64,000 nucleotides of DNA, from the NCBI RefSeq assembly GCF_021134715.1, contig NC_060027.1:2046001-2110000 (forward strand), in the 5' to 3' direction. Of the stretch, positions 30,680 through 43,574 are shown one piece after another. Each line of letters begins with the position of its first letter. The first letter of the stretch is position 1. Position numbers and translations under genes: made by a program. The notes under the pieces are model-generated. The model saw only the letters and a program-made list of their open reading frames with translations. It was not told where the DNA came from and did no database searches. This stretch comes from Daphnia pulex. Its lineage: Eukaryota > Arthropoda > Branchiopoda > Diplostraca > Daphniidae.

Positions 30680-31433
30680 TCACGGGTCGGGGCTCTCCAG
30701 CTGTGCGTTGTTCTTGGAATTCCTCTTTTCTTTCAATGCACGATAGTAGATTAAAATGATCCATGTGCAGTAGGCGTTGACCACTGTGCCGAGTATTCGT
30801 AATTGGAAATGAGAAGAGAAAAGGATGATATTAGTTATTTGCACTTCATAATAAATCAAATTCTAAGAGTTAAGCTTATTACGTACGTATTCTTAAAAGA
30901 ATAATTATAAGGTCAAATATTCTAACATCATGGCGGTCAATTGCCATCTCAATCAGAATTAACCAGCAGGCTGTTAATAAAGGTAACAAAAGGGCCTGGT
31001 ATATGAGCCATGGTAAAAGCAGAATCGGATTGTTATCCTGACAGGCAGCGATATAAAGAAGGATGGTGACACCGATGAAGACAAACGCTGTAACTATCCC
31101 AACGATCGAAATACTCTGTTCTGGAATTCAATTATAAAAACAATTTATTATGAAAACCATAACAAAATTTGAGACAATCTCTTCACAAGTAAGTCAGTAC
31201 CAATTGTTGATGGAGCAGTCGTCAACATCCAAATAAAATTAAAAATAATTCCTAAAAGTCCACCAATCTATTTATAATAGACAGTAGATAGAATGTCTTT
31301 AGTTTAGGAAAAATCCTGAAAAATAATAACGACAAGATTGTTATACTACCATAGAATAAACCACGATTCGTTTGGCAGCAGTTTGTAGCGGGTTTGGGTC
31401 TAAGCTGGATTGCTCCACAACACTTGTCTCCAT
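30680..31433 (-). CDS. four-TM family member 2 (divergent, no Cys motif)
   Basis: Recognised by the central hairpin YIAACQDNNPILLLPWLIYQ and by the final segment CTWIILIYYRALKEKR, in the family's positions and intron layout. TM1 continues in IGGLLGIIFNFIWML. The N-terminus is METSVVEQSSLDPNPLQTAAKRIVV, which lacks the CCxCSLxTGT motif of all other members; the start at 31433 is the first Met of the open frame after an unlikely upstream one. The YSYY signature is reduced to IYYRAL. It is the first of the minus-strand cluster, 3' of the acyl-CoA dehydrogenase. Confidence 0.6.
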
Positions 31434-32695
31434 TTTTGTGCCGTTGTTTTCAAACTTCAATCTAAATACTGGAAGTTTTACAAAATAAACTGCGGATAAC
31501 TTGGGAGAACCGGCTATTGTGCAGAGCAGCACGGTTATTGAGTGTTGTCCACGAAGTTCAAGAATCTTCTGTGAGACTGGCAGTGCGAACCTTTTTTCTT
31601 ATTTATCAGGTAGTACACATCCAGCTCTGGCTCTATGGGAAAAGGGGAAAAACCTTGTGAACCTGTTTTCAATATACTTACAAGGGGAGGTTGAAGGCAG
31701 GCCATTTATTTTTATCGGCGATATTTCTTGTGATCAATTCAAATATACGCATTCCTTGCTAAACAGGATCATTTAAGACATACACCTCATTCGATTATAG
31801 TTTAAAAATCTTTCATGTTGTCATCATCGGCACAGGTATTAGTCGACTCATCTTAACAGCAGTGTGAATAGTTTGATAAAATCCACCAAACTGTAGAGAA
31901 TAGATATTGACAATAATTTGAAAATAAGACTCTTGTATGTAATCAGTTCTCTAAAATATTCGCGAATATTTTGGAGGAAAGATTATTTGGCAATAGTGTC
32001 AGTACGGGAAGTTTGTTTGGCTTTGGCAATCTTTTCGTGACGCAACCTCATACTTGCGGTTCCGAAAAGAAAGGGAAAAACCCGAGAAAGCGGGAATTGA
32101 GGCTTTATATGCCATGGCCGAAGGCAAGGATAGAGTATCCGATTGCCATCCGGGACTCAAATGCTGTGCCCTATTTCAAAAAAAGACTCGCGAAAAGAGA
32201 GCATACGAAGAAAGCGGACACAAAATAGTTGAATGCCTTTTAAGAAAAATGTTAAATGAAAAATGTTAACCAAACAGGAAAATATCAATGAGTCGAAATT
32301 AGGAACAATTGTTTGAAAAGGAAGGGAAAAACCTATAGGTGTTGTAGTAGTAGTTCCACAAAAGGCACGCAAGAATTTCCCCTCCGGTTACTATTTACCG
32401 ACAAGAGATTTGGGCAGAATGCCAACAACTGACGTGCAATTGAAAATACCTGTATAAGTTGTAGTGCCGAATGCTGCCCTTTTCTGTCACAACAAATTCT
32501 TATTCCTATAAAAAAAAAACTGGAAAACATACAAAATCAAAAAGAAAATAGGTAATGAAAAATGTATAATCCAATCCAATACTAAAATAGAAATTATTAA
32601 AAAATTTTATCAAACCATTGCATTATAAGTTTCAGACCATATTCTATCCTGAGTTTCGTTTTAATGAGAAGGGAAAGACTGAAATGGGGAAAAGT
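31434..32695. other. spacer with recurring GGGAAAAACC
   Basis: The word ggGAAAAACC occurs at about 31646, 32066 and 32323 in otherwise unrelated sequence. Small open frames across 31500-32270 overlap in several frames and are not supported as genes. Confidence 0.25.
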
Positions 32696-35231
32696 TCAAA
32701 AGAGGGGCGAGAGTAGGTTCTTTTGATCGTATCCATCAAAGACCAAAGCTTCGTCGAGTTGCTGGACGGATAGCGATGAATGGCTTGCAGTCTGTCCTGA
32801 AACCAGAGATTGGGCAAGGAGATCTCGTTGTCCTAGCCAACGTTCGGCTGCAGCACGATCGCTGTCTACTGCTCTACCCCATGAAGCGTGTTCCAGGAGC
32901 AAGGCACCGGCTAGAGTGCGAGCCAGGCCGAAAGCGAAATCGCGGGCGACGTATTCCAACTGATCGGGATTCTTCTGGGCGAACGAAATCAATTGGGAAC
33001 GGTATTTCTCCAATTGAGTGCAACACTCGGCTAGGGACGGGTTGGTTGTCGAGTCGAGAACACCTTGAATCCTCTGGTGAAATGCAACCAACACTTGGCC
33101 TTCACTTTTGGCCAATGCTCTGAGTACGTCCAAACTCAAAATGTTTGTAGTTCCTTCCCAGATTGGTGTTACCTAACGTCAAAATCTTTTGATTACAAAA
33201 AAAGGAACACGCAAACATAATTAAAGGTATAAAGCGTTACCTGGGCATCACGTAAAATCACGGGGATACCTTAAGAATGGGGAACAACAATATCAGTTCA
33301 GATGTCGTGTGAAGAGATAAGTATCGACTATTGAATCTCACCTGTATCTTCCATGTATCCTTGTCCTCCAAAGGATTCTAGCCCTTCCGACACGACTTTC
33401 ATGCACTGCTTTCCCGTGTACAGTTTCAACAATGGGAGGAGCAGGCGGAGTAATTGTTGCTGTTCGATGGTGGGCGTTCCATTTTCTTCCAAACTGAGTA
33501 AACGACCGGCTTCCATGAACAAGGAAAATCCAGCTCGGCATTCCAGTTCCATGTCGGCAAGGGTGCGAACGTGCAGTGGGTGATTGCGAATAAGTTTCCC
33601 AAAGGCCACTCGCCTATTGCTGTAATCTCGAGCTAAACTGATAATCCTAAAGAAATTAACATTAAAAATAGATGTAAACGTCAATTTTGCCTATTGAGAA
33701 TTTTCCTTCATTACTGACCTGCGCATTGCGGAAACGGAAGCAGAAGCGTTGTGCAGTCGAGTGATGTTGAGCATTTGAGAAATGGACGCAACGCCTCGAC
33801 CTGGTGGACTTATCAACTCCGCAGTCATACCATCCAGCAAAAGCTCACCGGTGGGTAATTGTTTCGTTCCCAATTTCTGTTTCAAGCGCATAAGATGCAA
33901 ATTGCTTGGCTGGTCCACGTAGACAAGAAACAACGACAATCCTTTGGTACCCTAATGACAAATAACAGTAACATTTTTAGACTGGCTTTTACACATTACA
34001 AAAGAACAAGTTTGAAAATACCGAAGTAATTTTGCCAGTAGCAGGATCTACCACTCGAGCTAAAGTCAGGGCGATATCGGCATCCGTTGCAGAACTAAAG
34101 AACTTGTAGCCATAAAGCTTGTACATATTTTCCTTGTTTGGATCCTGAATGGCAAGAGTTTCAGTGCCTCCCGCAACGTCAGATCCACCTATTAATTTTA
34201 CAGCATTGGCCTTTTAAGTTCTATGCATCTTACGAAATGAGACTCAAGCAAAATATTGATGACATACCTCTTTTCTCTGTCATCCATTGACCAGATGTCC
34301 AAAACTTCTCTGGGTCTCGCGATGTCAAATTTTTAAAGGATTCACCATGATCTTTTAACCCACTAACCTTGTTTTTCAAAGTTTCAATTTAGACGGATGT
34401 GCAACCATTGATTAAAAATACATGTATACATATAGCTAGTAAACTACCTCCAATGTTTTTGCAGCTCCATCTGTCATAGCTAATGGACAGCTATACAATC
34501 CAGATGAAGGGGCAAATAGGTAGTTTTTGGACATCTGGATGAGGCGACTAAATCCTTGGTGTTTTGGGTCCCTCTCATAAGCTAGAGCAATCAGTCCCTC
34601 TCTAGCAGATATCCTCTTCAGTTCTTTCCACGATTCACAAGTCACTGTGTGGATTATTAATAAGTTTAACAAATGAGTAGAGAAAATATTTCAGAAATGC
34701 AGGAATAATATGGCAGACATCAGACAATTTGGTTGCATTTACCAACTTTGTTTTGAGGATTGGCCCAAGCATCTTGAAGCTTCAAATAAGGTGGGCTTAG
34801 TTCACACTCTCTGCCCAGCCTATATACACACACAGATGTAGATCAATTTAAAGTGATCTCTATGCGAACAAATTTCTGGTATATACTTGTAGATGTCTGT
34901 AGCTACTCGAGCTCCAAACGTTGAGAGCTCATCCTTGACATTGCTGTAAGCCTAAATCCAGACAGTATAGATCTTTAATATCAAGACAAACATCCAAAAG
35001 ACTGTGATAACTTACTTCAGCTGGCAAAATACGTTGTAGATTCCTTTGTAGGAGTGTGTCACCCTCGAAAGAGTTCTCCAAATGTGGAGCATCTTGTATG
35101 AAATTCCCCTCTTTAGCCTTCGAAAACGGAATGTGCGTATTATAATTATTAAAAGAGGTAAAAGATATGCATCGAGTGTGCAATTTGTACGAAACTAACG
35201 ACGCAATTTTGTTAGGCACAAGTGAAAGCAT
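32696..35231 (-). CDS. AidB/ACDH-11-like acyl-CoA dehydrogenase
   Basis: Ten exons: 35016-35231, 34887-34951, 34743-34819, 34448-34644, 34268-34367, 34022-34188, 33719-33951, 33342-33646, 33241-33269 and 32696-33172; 621 aa, close to C. elegans ACDH-11. Order: N-terminal helical region with APHLENSF and [17 protein letters not shown]/substrate-binding middle domain with [15 protein letters not shown] and [15 protein letters not shown]-terminal helical domain with [25 protein letters not shown] and [10 protein letters not shown]. The arrangement and the motifs GSDVxGGT and PIWEGTTNI are those of the AidB/ACDH-11 branch, which binds FAD and long acyl chains; ACDH-11 acts in lipid desaturase control during heat adaptation. 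The start [16 protein letters not shown] is Lys/Arg-containing and amphipathic, suggesting mitochondrial import. A partial copy lies at 54985-55905. Confidence 0.88.
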
Positions 35232-35724
35232 GTTATGGGTTCTGACGACAAAATTGAAGTTATGATAGCAGACGAACTCGACAAGACGACAACGTTTCAA
35301 TTTGCCGCTAAAGTTTAATTTGATCTTTTCTTATTACTCTCGCTTCTAGGTTTGCAACCATATTTGTAAAAACTTTATTTAGATTTCAGATATTGTCAAG
35401 AAGTAGAATTAATTATCAAACTAGGGGAAATGTGGTACTGTGATGAGAACCTGGCAATAAAAACTGGTTCCGAATTATTACATACATATGTAATTGTAAT
35501 TCACTACTATCTGGAAACGTGACTACCAACAGAGCAGGCCAACTGAAATGAAGCAATCTAGACGAAAGACTAGTTTGTTCTAATAAATATATTCAGACTT
35601 AACGAGAACGTGTGCGGGCAGAAAACCAAATGCAAAAAGAAATGCAAGAAAAACAGCTAGAAAGAATTAATAAAATATAGGAATAGAAAACTAATCTTAT
35701 TCTTTTACAATCTTTTTTTTTCAA

Positions 35725-36459
35725 TCAACATTTTTCGTTGACTAGCGCTTCCTTCTTCATTCCCGTCACTAGTTCGTGGTAGTAGCTGTAGACCACCAAC
35801 CATAAGTACGAATAAAGGACTGCCAATAACAAAGATGATGAATAATTAACACAAGTTGGAAATTTTTACACACGAATCGTGGCCAACTGAAAACATACGT
35901 ACCAATTCCGATAATAACGAGGCCAAAAACGTAAGACATGTCTTGATCATCGCCTGTCACCGCAGAGCTGACACCGACGTAAAACGAGTAGAAAATGGTC
36001 ACGAACAACGAGATGGACTTTAATACTAGCCAGGGAACTAGGAGCATCGGCTTGCCATTTTTACATGCGGCGACTAGTACAGCAGCGGTGAAGGCGATAA
36101 CAACAAGCGAACCGATCAAGCGATCGAGGGAAGACAGGAGAATCTCACTTCCTGTAATACAAAAATCAGAGTTAATAGAATTTTTGGTTCAACCGGTTCA
36201 ACTATACTATACCAATAACATATTCGGAGTTAACAATAGAAATCACTTGAGCCAGACTGAGAGCAAGGCCACCAATTCCACCCAACTGTTTTAATACAAC
36301 ATTAAAAAATAATACAATATAAATTTACCAAAATTATTCAGTGTAAGATATTAGTTAAGTGTTTTTAGTAAGTTACCATGGAAAGGAGTCCTACAATTTT
36401 CGTTCCAGTTTGGAGTGACAAACAACAGCAGCATTTTCTCAGTTTATTACAAATCATGT
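35725..36459 (-). CDS. four-TM family member 3
   Basis: Exon 1 (36377-36459) reads MICNKLRKCCCCLSLQTGTKIVGLLSM with a donor after the Met codon. Exon 2 gives LGGIGGLALSLAQVISIV. The central hairpin is LVAACKNGKPMLLVPWLVLKSIS and the last exon gives LYSYLWLVVYSYYHELVTGMKKEALVNEKC. YHEL fits the YxxL sorting consensus. It lies just upstream of the dehydrogenase on the same strand. Confidence 0.75.
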
Positions 36460-36944
36460 TGCTGTTTGGGAATAAGCGTGATTATGTGCGTTCTCCGTCC
36501 TGCAAGCAAGTTAAGAATGAACTGCAAATTTTAATTCCACCCATTTTAACGACTACAGAAACAAAGGAACCCGATTCAATGATAATGCGGGAAAACAACC
36601 CGACTGAACCCGACCTTTTCTGCCATACTGAAACCAAAAATTGAAGCCCTGCCCTCACCTGTTTTATTGTCATTTTTGTTTCGTAAAATTGACCAAAACG
36701 TTGGAGAATAAGGGACGGGGTGACGTATTCTATACCTACACTCTTACCTAATATAATCTGGGAAATATATAGCAACAAAGTAAAACTGGTTAAGGGATGT
36801 TATATTTTACGATTTGCATAGAACTTTACATCATAGCCGTCCTTCGATAGATAAAAGGAATAGCATCAATATAACAACAGTCAAATGGAATATCAGAATT
36901 AAAATAGTCCAAATAGTAAATTTCAAGTGAGAAAAAACGAACGC

Positions 36945-37785
36945 TTAACGAAAGAAACGAACGCAGTCCTTAATATCAAACACAACTTCACGCAACGTTA
37001 CATAATCCTTAGGGAAGATTTTTTGCATCTTTCTTGTTCACTTCCCTCAGCTCGAAAAAGTAGCTCAAGATCACCAACCAGAAGAAGATGCCAATAGCTG
37101 TAGAAGAGCAACGAAAAATTAAAAACGGATGCAATTTGGCGTCAGGAAATTGCAAGTCAAATTTAACAAATTATGTTTATAGTAGGCTACCTGCTATAAT
37201 AACACTCGCAGCAGCGTAACCTATCCCCATGGCTATCTCTTGTTCAATCCAATGTAAGATGGCGGAGTAGAACGTAAAGCCGATTCCTGTAAGCGCCGAC
37301 AAGGGATTCAAAATCAGCCAAGGCAAAAGGAACCTGTGTTTGCGATTCTTCCAGGCGGCGATCACAACCAAAATGGAAACAAATATCGTTATAAGAGAGC
37401 TGATTATTAACAGGATTGAATATAACGGCGTGCCGGTATCTGTTGTATCTTCTAAAATAAATGTCAGACAGGTGTTAAATGTTATGTTTTAGCCATGACA
37501 AAACCAAATTTTTGATTGACCTGTACTACTATCGTCCATATTGTCGTCATTGGATTTTCCACTTGAAAGTGTCATTACCGCCTTAATAAATCCTGCAATA
37601 CCACTGAACTAAAAAGGGCACAATATCAAACGCAATGGAGAATTCATTAAATTTGGCTTTGTTTTTTTAAATGGGAAAGTGTTGAACTGTACATGCTGTT
37701 ATGCTATTACCAAAGAGAAGGTGCCAACCAGCTTGGCACCGGTTTGTAGCGAACAACAGCAGAACTTGTTCCACAAGTTGTTCAT
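36945..37785 (-). CDS. four-TM family member 4
   Basis: Starts MNNLWNKFCCCSLQTGAKLVGTFSL. The loop after TM1 is acidic (SNDDNMDDSST), unlike neighbours. The hairpin is IAAWKNRKHRFLLPWLILNPLS. Ends GIFFWLVILSYFFELREVNKKDA...CVRFFR, a basic/acidic tail of about 30 residues. The fragment at 39730-39905 is closest to this gene. Confidence 0.75.
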
Positions 37786-38371
37786 CGTTGATGTTTAATG
37801 AGAAACACGAAATATAAAATAAAAAAAAAACGTGAGGGTTACTCCAGGTGAAGTGAAACACAGCTGATCAGCACCGTCTCACAAGTGAAATTCGTTCTGA
37901 CAACACGTTTATAAGTCACGGATTACTATTGCCCAACTTTCTTAGGGAGTTCCTTATCTTCATAAGACTTGTGCGTTGCTCCTCACGGCTGTGAAACAAA
38001 ATGAAACAAAATAAAAGCTGATAAAATAATCAACACCCAGCATTTTGTCCACAATGTAGCTACCTAATACACAGTACATAATGAAATGCTGCACGACGAC
38101 GGACAGTCAAACCGCGTTTGTTAAACCAACGGATGTGTTGAACACGGAAATCTACAGCCCTTCACGCAGTATAATGAAATAAGCGGTGCTGACAAATGTA
38201 AACGCAGAAACGCTAAACAAATGATATGTATTAATTATTTGAACATTATGAAATTTGATTTCAATTTAATTTGATTTTAATTATTTTGTGTATTGGGGGG
38301 AATTCTAAATATCTTGACTGACATTCTCAGAATCATTTAATGACGTATTTACATCATTTTTTTTTCTTTGT

Positions 38372-39319
38372 TCATTTTTTTGTCAAGTTCAAATAAATGG
38401 TTGCTTCTGATGAGCGCACTTCTGGCGAATTATCGTCATTGTCTTTATGGTTTTCGGGATCTAGAAAATCGGAAGAACGTCTAGTACTCGTTGGGCTTCC
38501 CTTCTCTAACGCCACGTTTACATACGACGATAATAAAGTTTCAGGTTCGGTGATTTCCCCGTCCGTTTTTGACCGTTGTTTTCCCTTTTCCCGTTTTTTT
38601 TGCTCGGTTAGTTCTTTACGGTAGCTGTAGACCACCAAACACATGTAGAATTCGATCCCTGCAACAAGGTAAATTGATGCGCGTTTGAGAAAAACACAAG
38701 AAAGAATAAGGGACCTGATATTATTTTTCCATCATTTTGGTTTCAATGGATGTCGTTTGCGTACCTGATGCGATTAGACTGGCGGCAATGGAACTTGCTC
38801 TTTCGATAGGATGCTCGTCAGCGAAAATGCCGTCATGTAACTGGGAGCCAACACCTAAAAACACTAAAAACGGATGCGCAAAGAGCCAAGGTAAGAGATA
38901 CCCCGCATAACTATTCTTCCAGGCCGCACGCAGTAGAGGCAAGGTAACGACAATAGTTACGGTAGAAACGATTGTCCAACCGTTAAGGTAAGGTGATGTC
39001 GTTATTTCTATGCGATTTGATAATGAAGTGAGCGTGTAGAATCATAAAATACAAATGACAAAGTACGAATTGAATTTTATAGCCAATTACCATTTTTGAA
39101 GGGAGTAATAATAGCATCTACTGGATTTAAATAGGGCGTATCGATAAAAGCCATTTTAAATCCCAGCAATCCGCACGCCTAAGTTGTTAAAAATGATTAA
39201 GTGAAAATGAAGGAAGAAATTATTTTTGACTTGTATCTTACCAAAGAGAATAGGCCAATCAGTTTGGTTCCAGTTTGTAAGGAAAAACAACTAAAGAATT
39301 TATTTAACTTGAGGTACAT
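38372..39319 (-). CDS. four-TM family member 5, long cytosolic tail
   Basis: Starts MYLKLNKFFSCFSLQTGTKLIGLFSL. The hairpin is LRAAWKNSYAGYLLPWLFAHP. After TM4 (CLVVYSYRKEL) comes the longest tail of the family, about 75 residues: a basic part (TEQKKREKGKQRSK), Ser/Thr-rich part (SPTSTRRSSDF) and acidic part (DPENHKDNDDN), ending YLNLTKK. The YxxL motif is replaced by YRKEL. The tail may carry phosphorylation or binding sites (inference). Confidence 0.7.
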
Positions 39320-39729
39320 GCTGGTGATGAGTTGCGGATGGCTAAACAATAAAAAAAAAACCAAGATGTAGCCATAAAAACGTACGTTTCATCTTTACTG
39401 AAACAGAATTTTAAAAATATTAATAATAATACTTGTTCTTACCATAGTTTTACTGAGAAAAACAAAAGTTTAACCGTCAGAGTTCTTCATATGCGATCTT
39501 GTGTAAAAGAAAAGCCGTGTCGCAATACAACGCCGGACAAATTCATATCAGATAACTATGTATATACAGTATAATAAGTAAATATAAGTACACTTTATCA
39601 GATATAATCAGATATGATTACAGGAGAAGTCCATAAATGCCGCCAGACGCGCGCATGCGCATCGGCAAAGAGGGAGAGACACCGCATCATGACACCTATC
39701 CTTTTATTACGTTTATAATAGGAATTTAG

Positions 39730-39905
39730 AATTAATTTCAAAGGAAAGTGAGTCAAATTTAACAAATTTTTATAGTACCTGAACTATACTAACACTCGCA
39801 GCAGCGTAACCTATTCCCATGGCCAACTCTTGGTGCCGGTATGAAGCGAACAACAGAAGCAACACGTTTGCAAAAAGATATTCATTGTTTATGTAACGAG
39901 AAACC
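39730..39905 (-). pseudogene. four-TM family fragment
   Basis: About 60 bp matching the end of exon 3 and adjacent intron of member 4 (ctcgcagcagcgtaacctat...ccatggc) is joined directly to the Cys-motif exon (encoding CFCCSLHTGT on the minus strand). Exon 2 and most of exon 3 are missing, so this is a copy with a large internal deletion. Confidence 0.65.
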
Positions 39906-40502
39906 GACGCCCGAAAAAGAAAAGAACGTAATAAATTGGGCTGAGCGCAGCTATTGATGAACTCACTCGTGTGTCAGGTGAGACCCGTTCTGAACGACAC
40001 GCTGCAACACCACCTGTTATAAATATTGAGTGTCTGCGAGAATAATAAACTTGACTCATGTCAGCACTTATTACAACCGTGCACTCCCCGTTTGCCTTTT
40101 ACTTTCAATGAGAAGGTTAAACCTTTATCGACAAGACTTATCCTAATATAGCCTATAGATTGGTACGCATTGCGTTCCTCTACTCGACTGTAAAAAATAT
40201 AAGAAAAGAAGCTTCCACAGATTTTAGGTCGACATCAATCACAAGAGTAGAAGCAACGTTACAGGAAAATTTAAAAAAACAAAAAACACTTCGTCTTTTA
40301 GCGTCTATCAAAAATGTTATTATTTTCATAGACATTTACAGAGGCCTTGTACAAATAAGGTACTACATTTTAAGATAGACCTCTATGTCTATATCAGTAT
40401 ATCACAGACAAGAAATACTTGCCATTTAATGGAACAACTAATAATTAAGCTTGACACCCTGGCACGCGAAAATGTTTGCGCTTATCTATAACGCAATCAC
40501 TT
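39906..40502. other. spacer
   Basis: No recognised gene. Open frames here are short and AT-driven. Confidence 0.3.
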
Positions 40503-41325
40503 TCAAACTCGAGAAAAAATTTTGCCCTCATGCGATCGATACACACTGTCGTTAAAAGCCACTAAGTCATAATCAATCATGTTCCGATCTGAGAATTGTT
40601 GTAGTTTTGCGTCTTCTTTCAGTTCCAGGTAGTAGCTGAAGACCACCAACCAGAAGAAAAGCCAAAGCCCTAGATAACAACGGCAATTTAGAACAAGCAA
40701 TGTTTAATCTAATTTCACTTGAATAAAATACAAGTCGCCGAGCGTACCTGCTCCAACGATAGAGCCAATCAGGTAACCTATTCCAATTCCATAGCCTCCA
40801 GCAATGGATAAAAATACGCCGAAGAATAACGAGTAGCCAATCACGATAAGAAATGTAATCGCTTCTAATATGATCCACGGCAAAAGGAACATGGGCTTGT
40901 GATTTTTCCAAGCCGAGATCAATAGGAAAATCGTGGTGGCAATCGTCAAGGTTGACCCGATGATTCGAATGATATTATTAGCACCTGACATTGCGTAATT
41001 ATGAGTAACAAGATTTAGTGAATTATTTGTTCGGGAAATCACATGTTGTAAGATATCTGCTTCTTTATTGACAGCCACAGCATTGGATATACTGTCAACT
41101 ATACCCAAAATGAAACCTATAGTTCCAACTACCTGTGAAAAATATAAAAAAAAAAAAATCACCATGTCAATTTAGTTAATTATTTCAGGATAGTTAAGTA
41201 CAGAAATAGAACGAAAACAAATTAGAAATTTGTAAATTACTTACCAAACATATGACACCGACTATTTTAGTGCCGGTTTGGAGTGAGCAGCCGCAGCAAA
41301 ATTGTTTCAATCGGCAATATTTCAT
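40503..41325 (-). CDS. four-TM family member 6
   Basis: Starts MKYCRLKQFCCGCSLQTGTKIVGVICL. TM1 continues VVGTIGFILGIVDSI. The first loop is long (about 30 residues) with NNSL, a possible N-glycosylation site, which would place it on the lumenal side. Hairpin LISAWKNHKPMFLLPWIILEA. Ends LWLFFWLVVFSYYLELKEDAKLQ and a 40-residue acidic tail. The previous 350 bp of the tail exon are well conserved in layout with other members. Confidence 0.78.
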
Positions 41326-42159
41326 TTCGGTGTCGCCAAATAAAAGCCGGGTAGCTGTACTGAAGTTGAATTTGGCATACTGGCTTATAAAATATTAAAA
41401 AACGAATGATCATCTACCAAAATACCCATCACGTTACCTCAATACCTTATCTCGTGAACAAAATAACGGTGGAAATTCCCAATTGAAATGGAGCGATACT
41501 TTTTTCCTGATAGTATTCAAACAAAACTGCATTGGAGCAGGAGCAAAGCAGGCACTGCAGTGGAATTTTGTATATTTTAATTTATTCGAATTGTTATTCT
41601 AACAACGAACGAAATCTGAACGAGCGTTATTAAAAAGACTCGATGGAATCGCCATTTCTGTAGTGTCATGTGCAAGACAGGTATAAATACCTAAAAATCA
41701 AAAGCAGACATATTAATAATTAGGCGAATATACGTGTTCCGATTTATCAGGGGAAGTAAAACACTGAAACAGCCATAAAATTGACTGCATGTCTTGATAC
41801 TTGCCCAAGCTGAAATTTCATCCGCATTCCGACATGCAAGCAAACAACTCGATTGCAAGTTATTATCTGGTTTTAACCTTTGAAAAAATAACGCTTCTTT
41901 GTTTATAGTTCGTCTGCATCCGCTTGAGTTCGAGACTTATCTAATCATATTCCAGGATAAGCATTTATATTTTTTTTATTTTACCAACATAAAATTAAAA
42001 AAAAAAGCGTAATTATATCGCAATTGCCGACAAGGTTAAATTTCACGTTTGAATTTTGATCGACGTTTCAAAAACAAATGGCAGATGTGAAATTTAAAAA
42101 GAAAATGCTGACTTGTACTTTTCGTAACCGACAGATGGTTATAGTTAACAAATCTTACA
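41326..42159. other. spacer, nothing recognised
   Basis: AT-rich with A-runs. Promoter of member 6 presumably lies at its left end. Confidence 0.3.
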
Positions 42160-42893
42160 CTAGTCTATTGTGAGCAAATGTTTTTCGCATTCAACAATCA
42201 CGATGGTCGTTTTCTCTTCCACTTTGGGCTGCTTCTTCGTTACTGCCTTCAGTTCGTGATAGTAGCTATAAACCACCAGCCAAAAGTAGATGCCGATTAC
42301 TGCAGAAATGAAGGCAATTAAATCAGACCCAAAATATTTGAGTAAAAATCTTTAGTCATACTTGATGCACCGAGACCGAGAGTCATAAAAATCAATCCCG
42401 ATATATTCGGCACGGCTATTAAAAGACAAATGCCAATGTATAATGAAGAGACGATGCCTGTAATTATCGACAAGACTTGAAGAATTAGCCAAGGCAATAA
42501 AAGCATCGGCCGGTTATTCTTCGTAGCGGATACCAAAACCAAAATGATTGCGGTCACCAAGAAAATGGTAGAAATTATACGTCCGATAAATTTAAAGGAG
42601 ACTATTCCGCCTTCTACAGACAGAGATACGTAGATTATATTAACGCATTCATTGATATTTATCACAATGTTATTACCAACATCAGACGCATCGCTTGAAG
42701 TCGACAAAAGAAAAATGACGAGTCCAATTATTTGAAATATCTGCAAAAAATGAATTGAATCAAAATTCGTTTCGTCGTCATCTGTCAAAAGTGTGTATGT
42801 CATATTTACCAAAGACAAAGCGCCAACCACCTTTGTACCAGTTTGTAGCGAACAACCGCAACAAAATTGGTTGACTCTAATTTTTGTTTTCAT
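42160..42893 (-). CDS. four-TM family member 7
   Basis: Starts MKTKIRVNQFCCGCSLQTGTKVVGALSL. The first intron (about 69 bp, GT...TTGCAG) happens to be open in frame, so an unspliced reading would add about 23 residues. TM1 continues IFQIIGLVIFLLS. Hairpin SATKNNRPMLLLPWLILQV. Ends IGIYFWLVVYSYYHELKAVTKKQPKVEEKTT and an acidic/hydrophobic tail. Confidence 0.78.
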
Positions 42894-43574
42894 TCTCTAG
42901 CTGGGTATGAACGACAATGGCGTGTTCTAGTTTCAGCACAGAAATGCAACTGCGCCACGAATCTTTATTCAGTTTTAATATATTAAAAGGAAAAATGTGT
43001 GGGATTCGAGATAAATTTAATGATTATCTTATCTTATCTAATTTCATTAATACAAAAAGGTTCGATCTAATTATTAATTACTCACACATGAAGGTCTACT
43101 TTCATTTAAAAATCAGTCTGATGCCATCAAATTCTGACGATAATTAACATGACTAGACTAATATCGTTTGAATTTCATCTGAATAACCGTTTCATCTCTG
43201 GAATAACAGTTGACTACCATAGATCGGCAACACTTATCTAACACAAATAACAAACCCAGATGTTGATAACGAAAAACAAAAATTTCTGCACTTGCGTCTA
43301 ACCACAATAACAAATTGTATCCAAGTTTTAGTTTGTCATTATCAGTATAGAGACTACGTGAGAGAGTTGCCCACCAATAACAAAGAAACCAGTTTTAATG
43401 AGAACCAACACAAAATGAAAACGCAACGATACAGACCAATCCATCTCGGAAAATGAGCGAAAAGAAACCAAAAGCAGCTAACACTATGGCATAAAGAACG
43501 CACACATACGTAAGACCTAAAAATAAATCTTGACCTGCATACTCCATTTGCCACTGAGAGAAAAATGACTCAAT
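42894..43574. other. spacer, nothing recognised
   Basis: A minus frame at 43354-43554 is hydrophobic and overlaps a second frame; it is not in the family's pattern and is unsupported. Confidence 0.25.

Noticed and set aside
27360-30680. Search for transposon ends or virus-like elements in the gene-poor region
   Set aside because: No terminal repeats, polymerase, integrase or capsid-like frame was seen.
31971-32269. Overlapping basic frames on plus (85 and 71 codons)
   Set aside because: Two phases are open over the same DNA, the composition follows the A-rich sequence, and no relative was recognised.
42760-42830. Extra coding segment in four-TM member 7 (open first intron)
   Set aside because: GT and CAG splice signals match the intron position of the other members; the intron is open only by chance.
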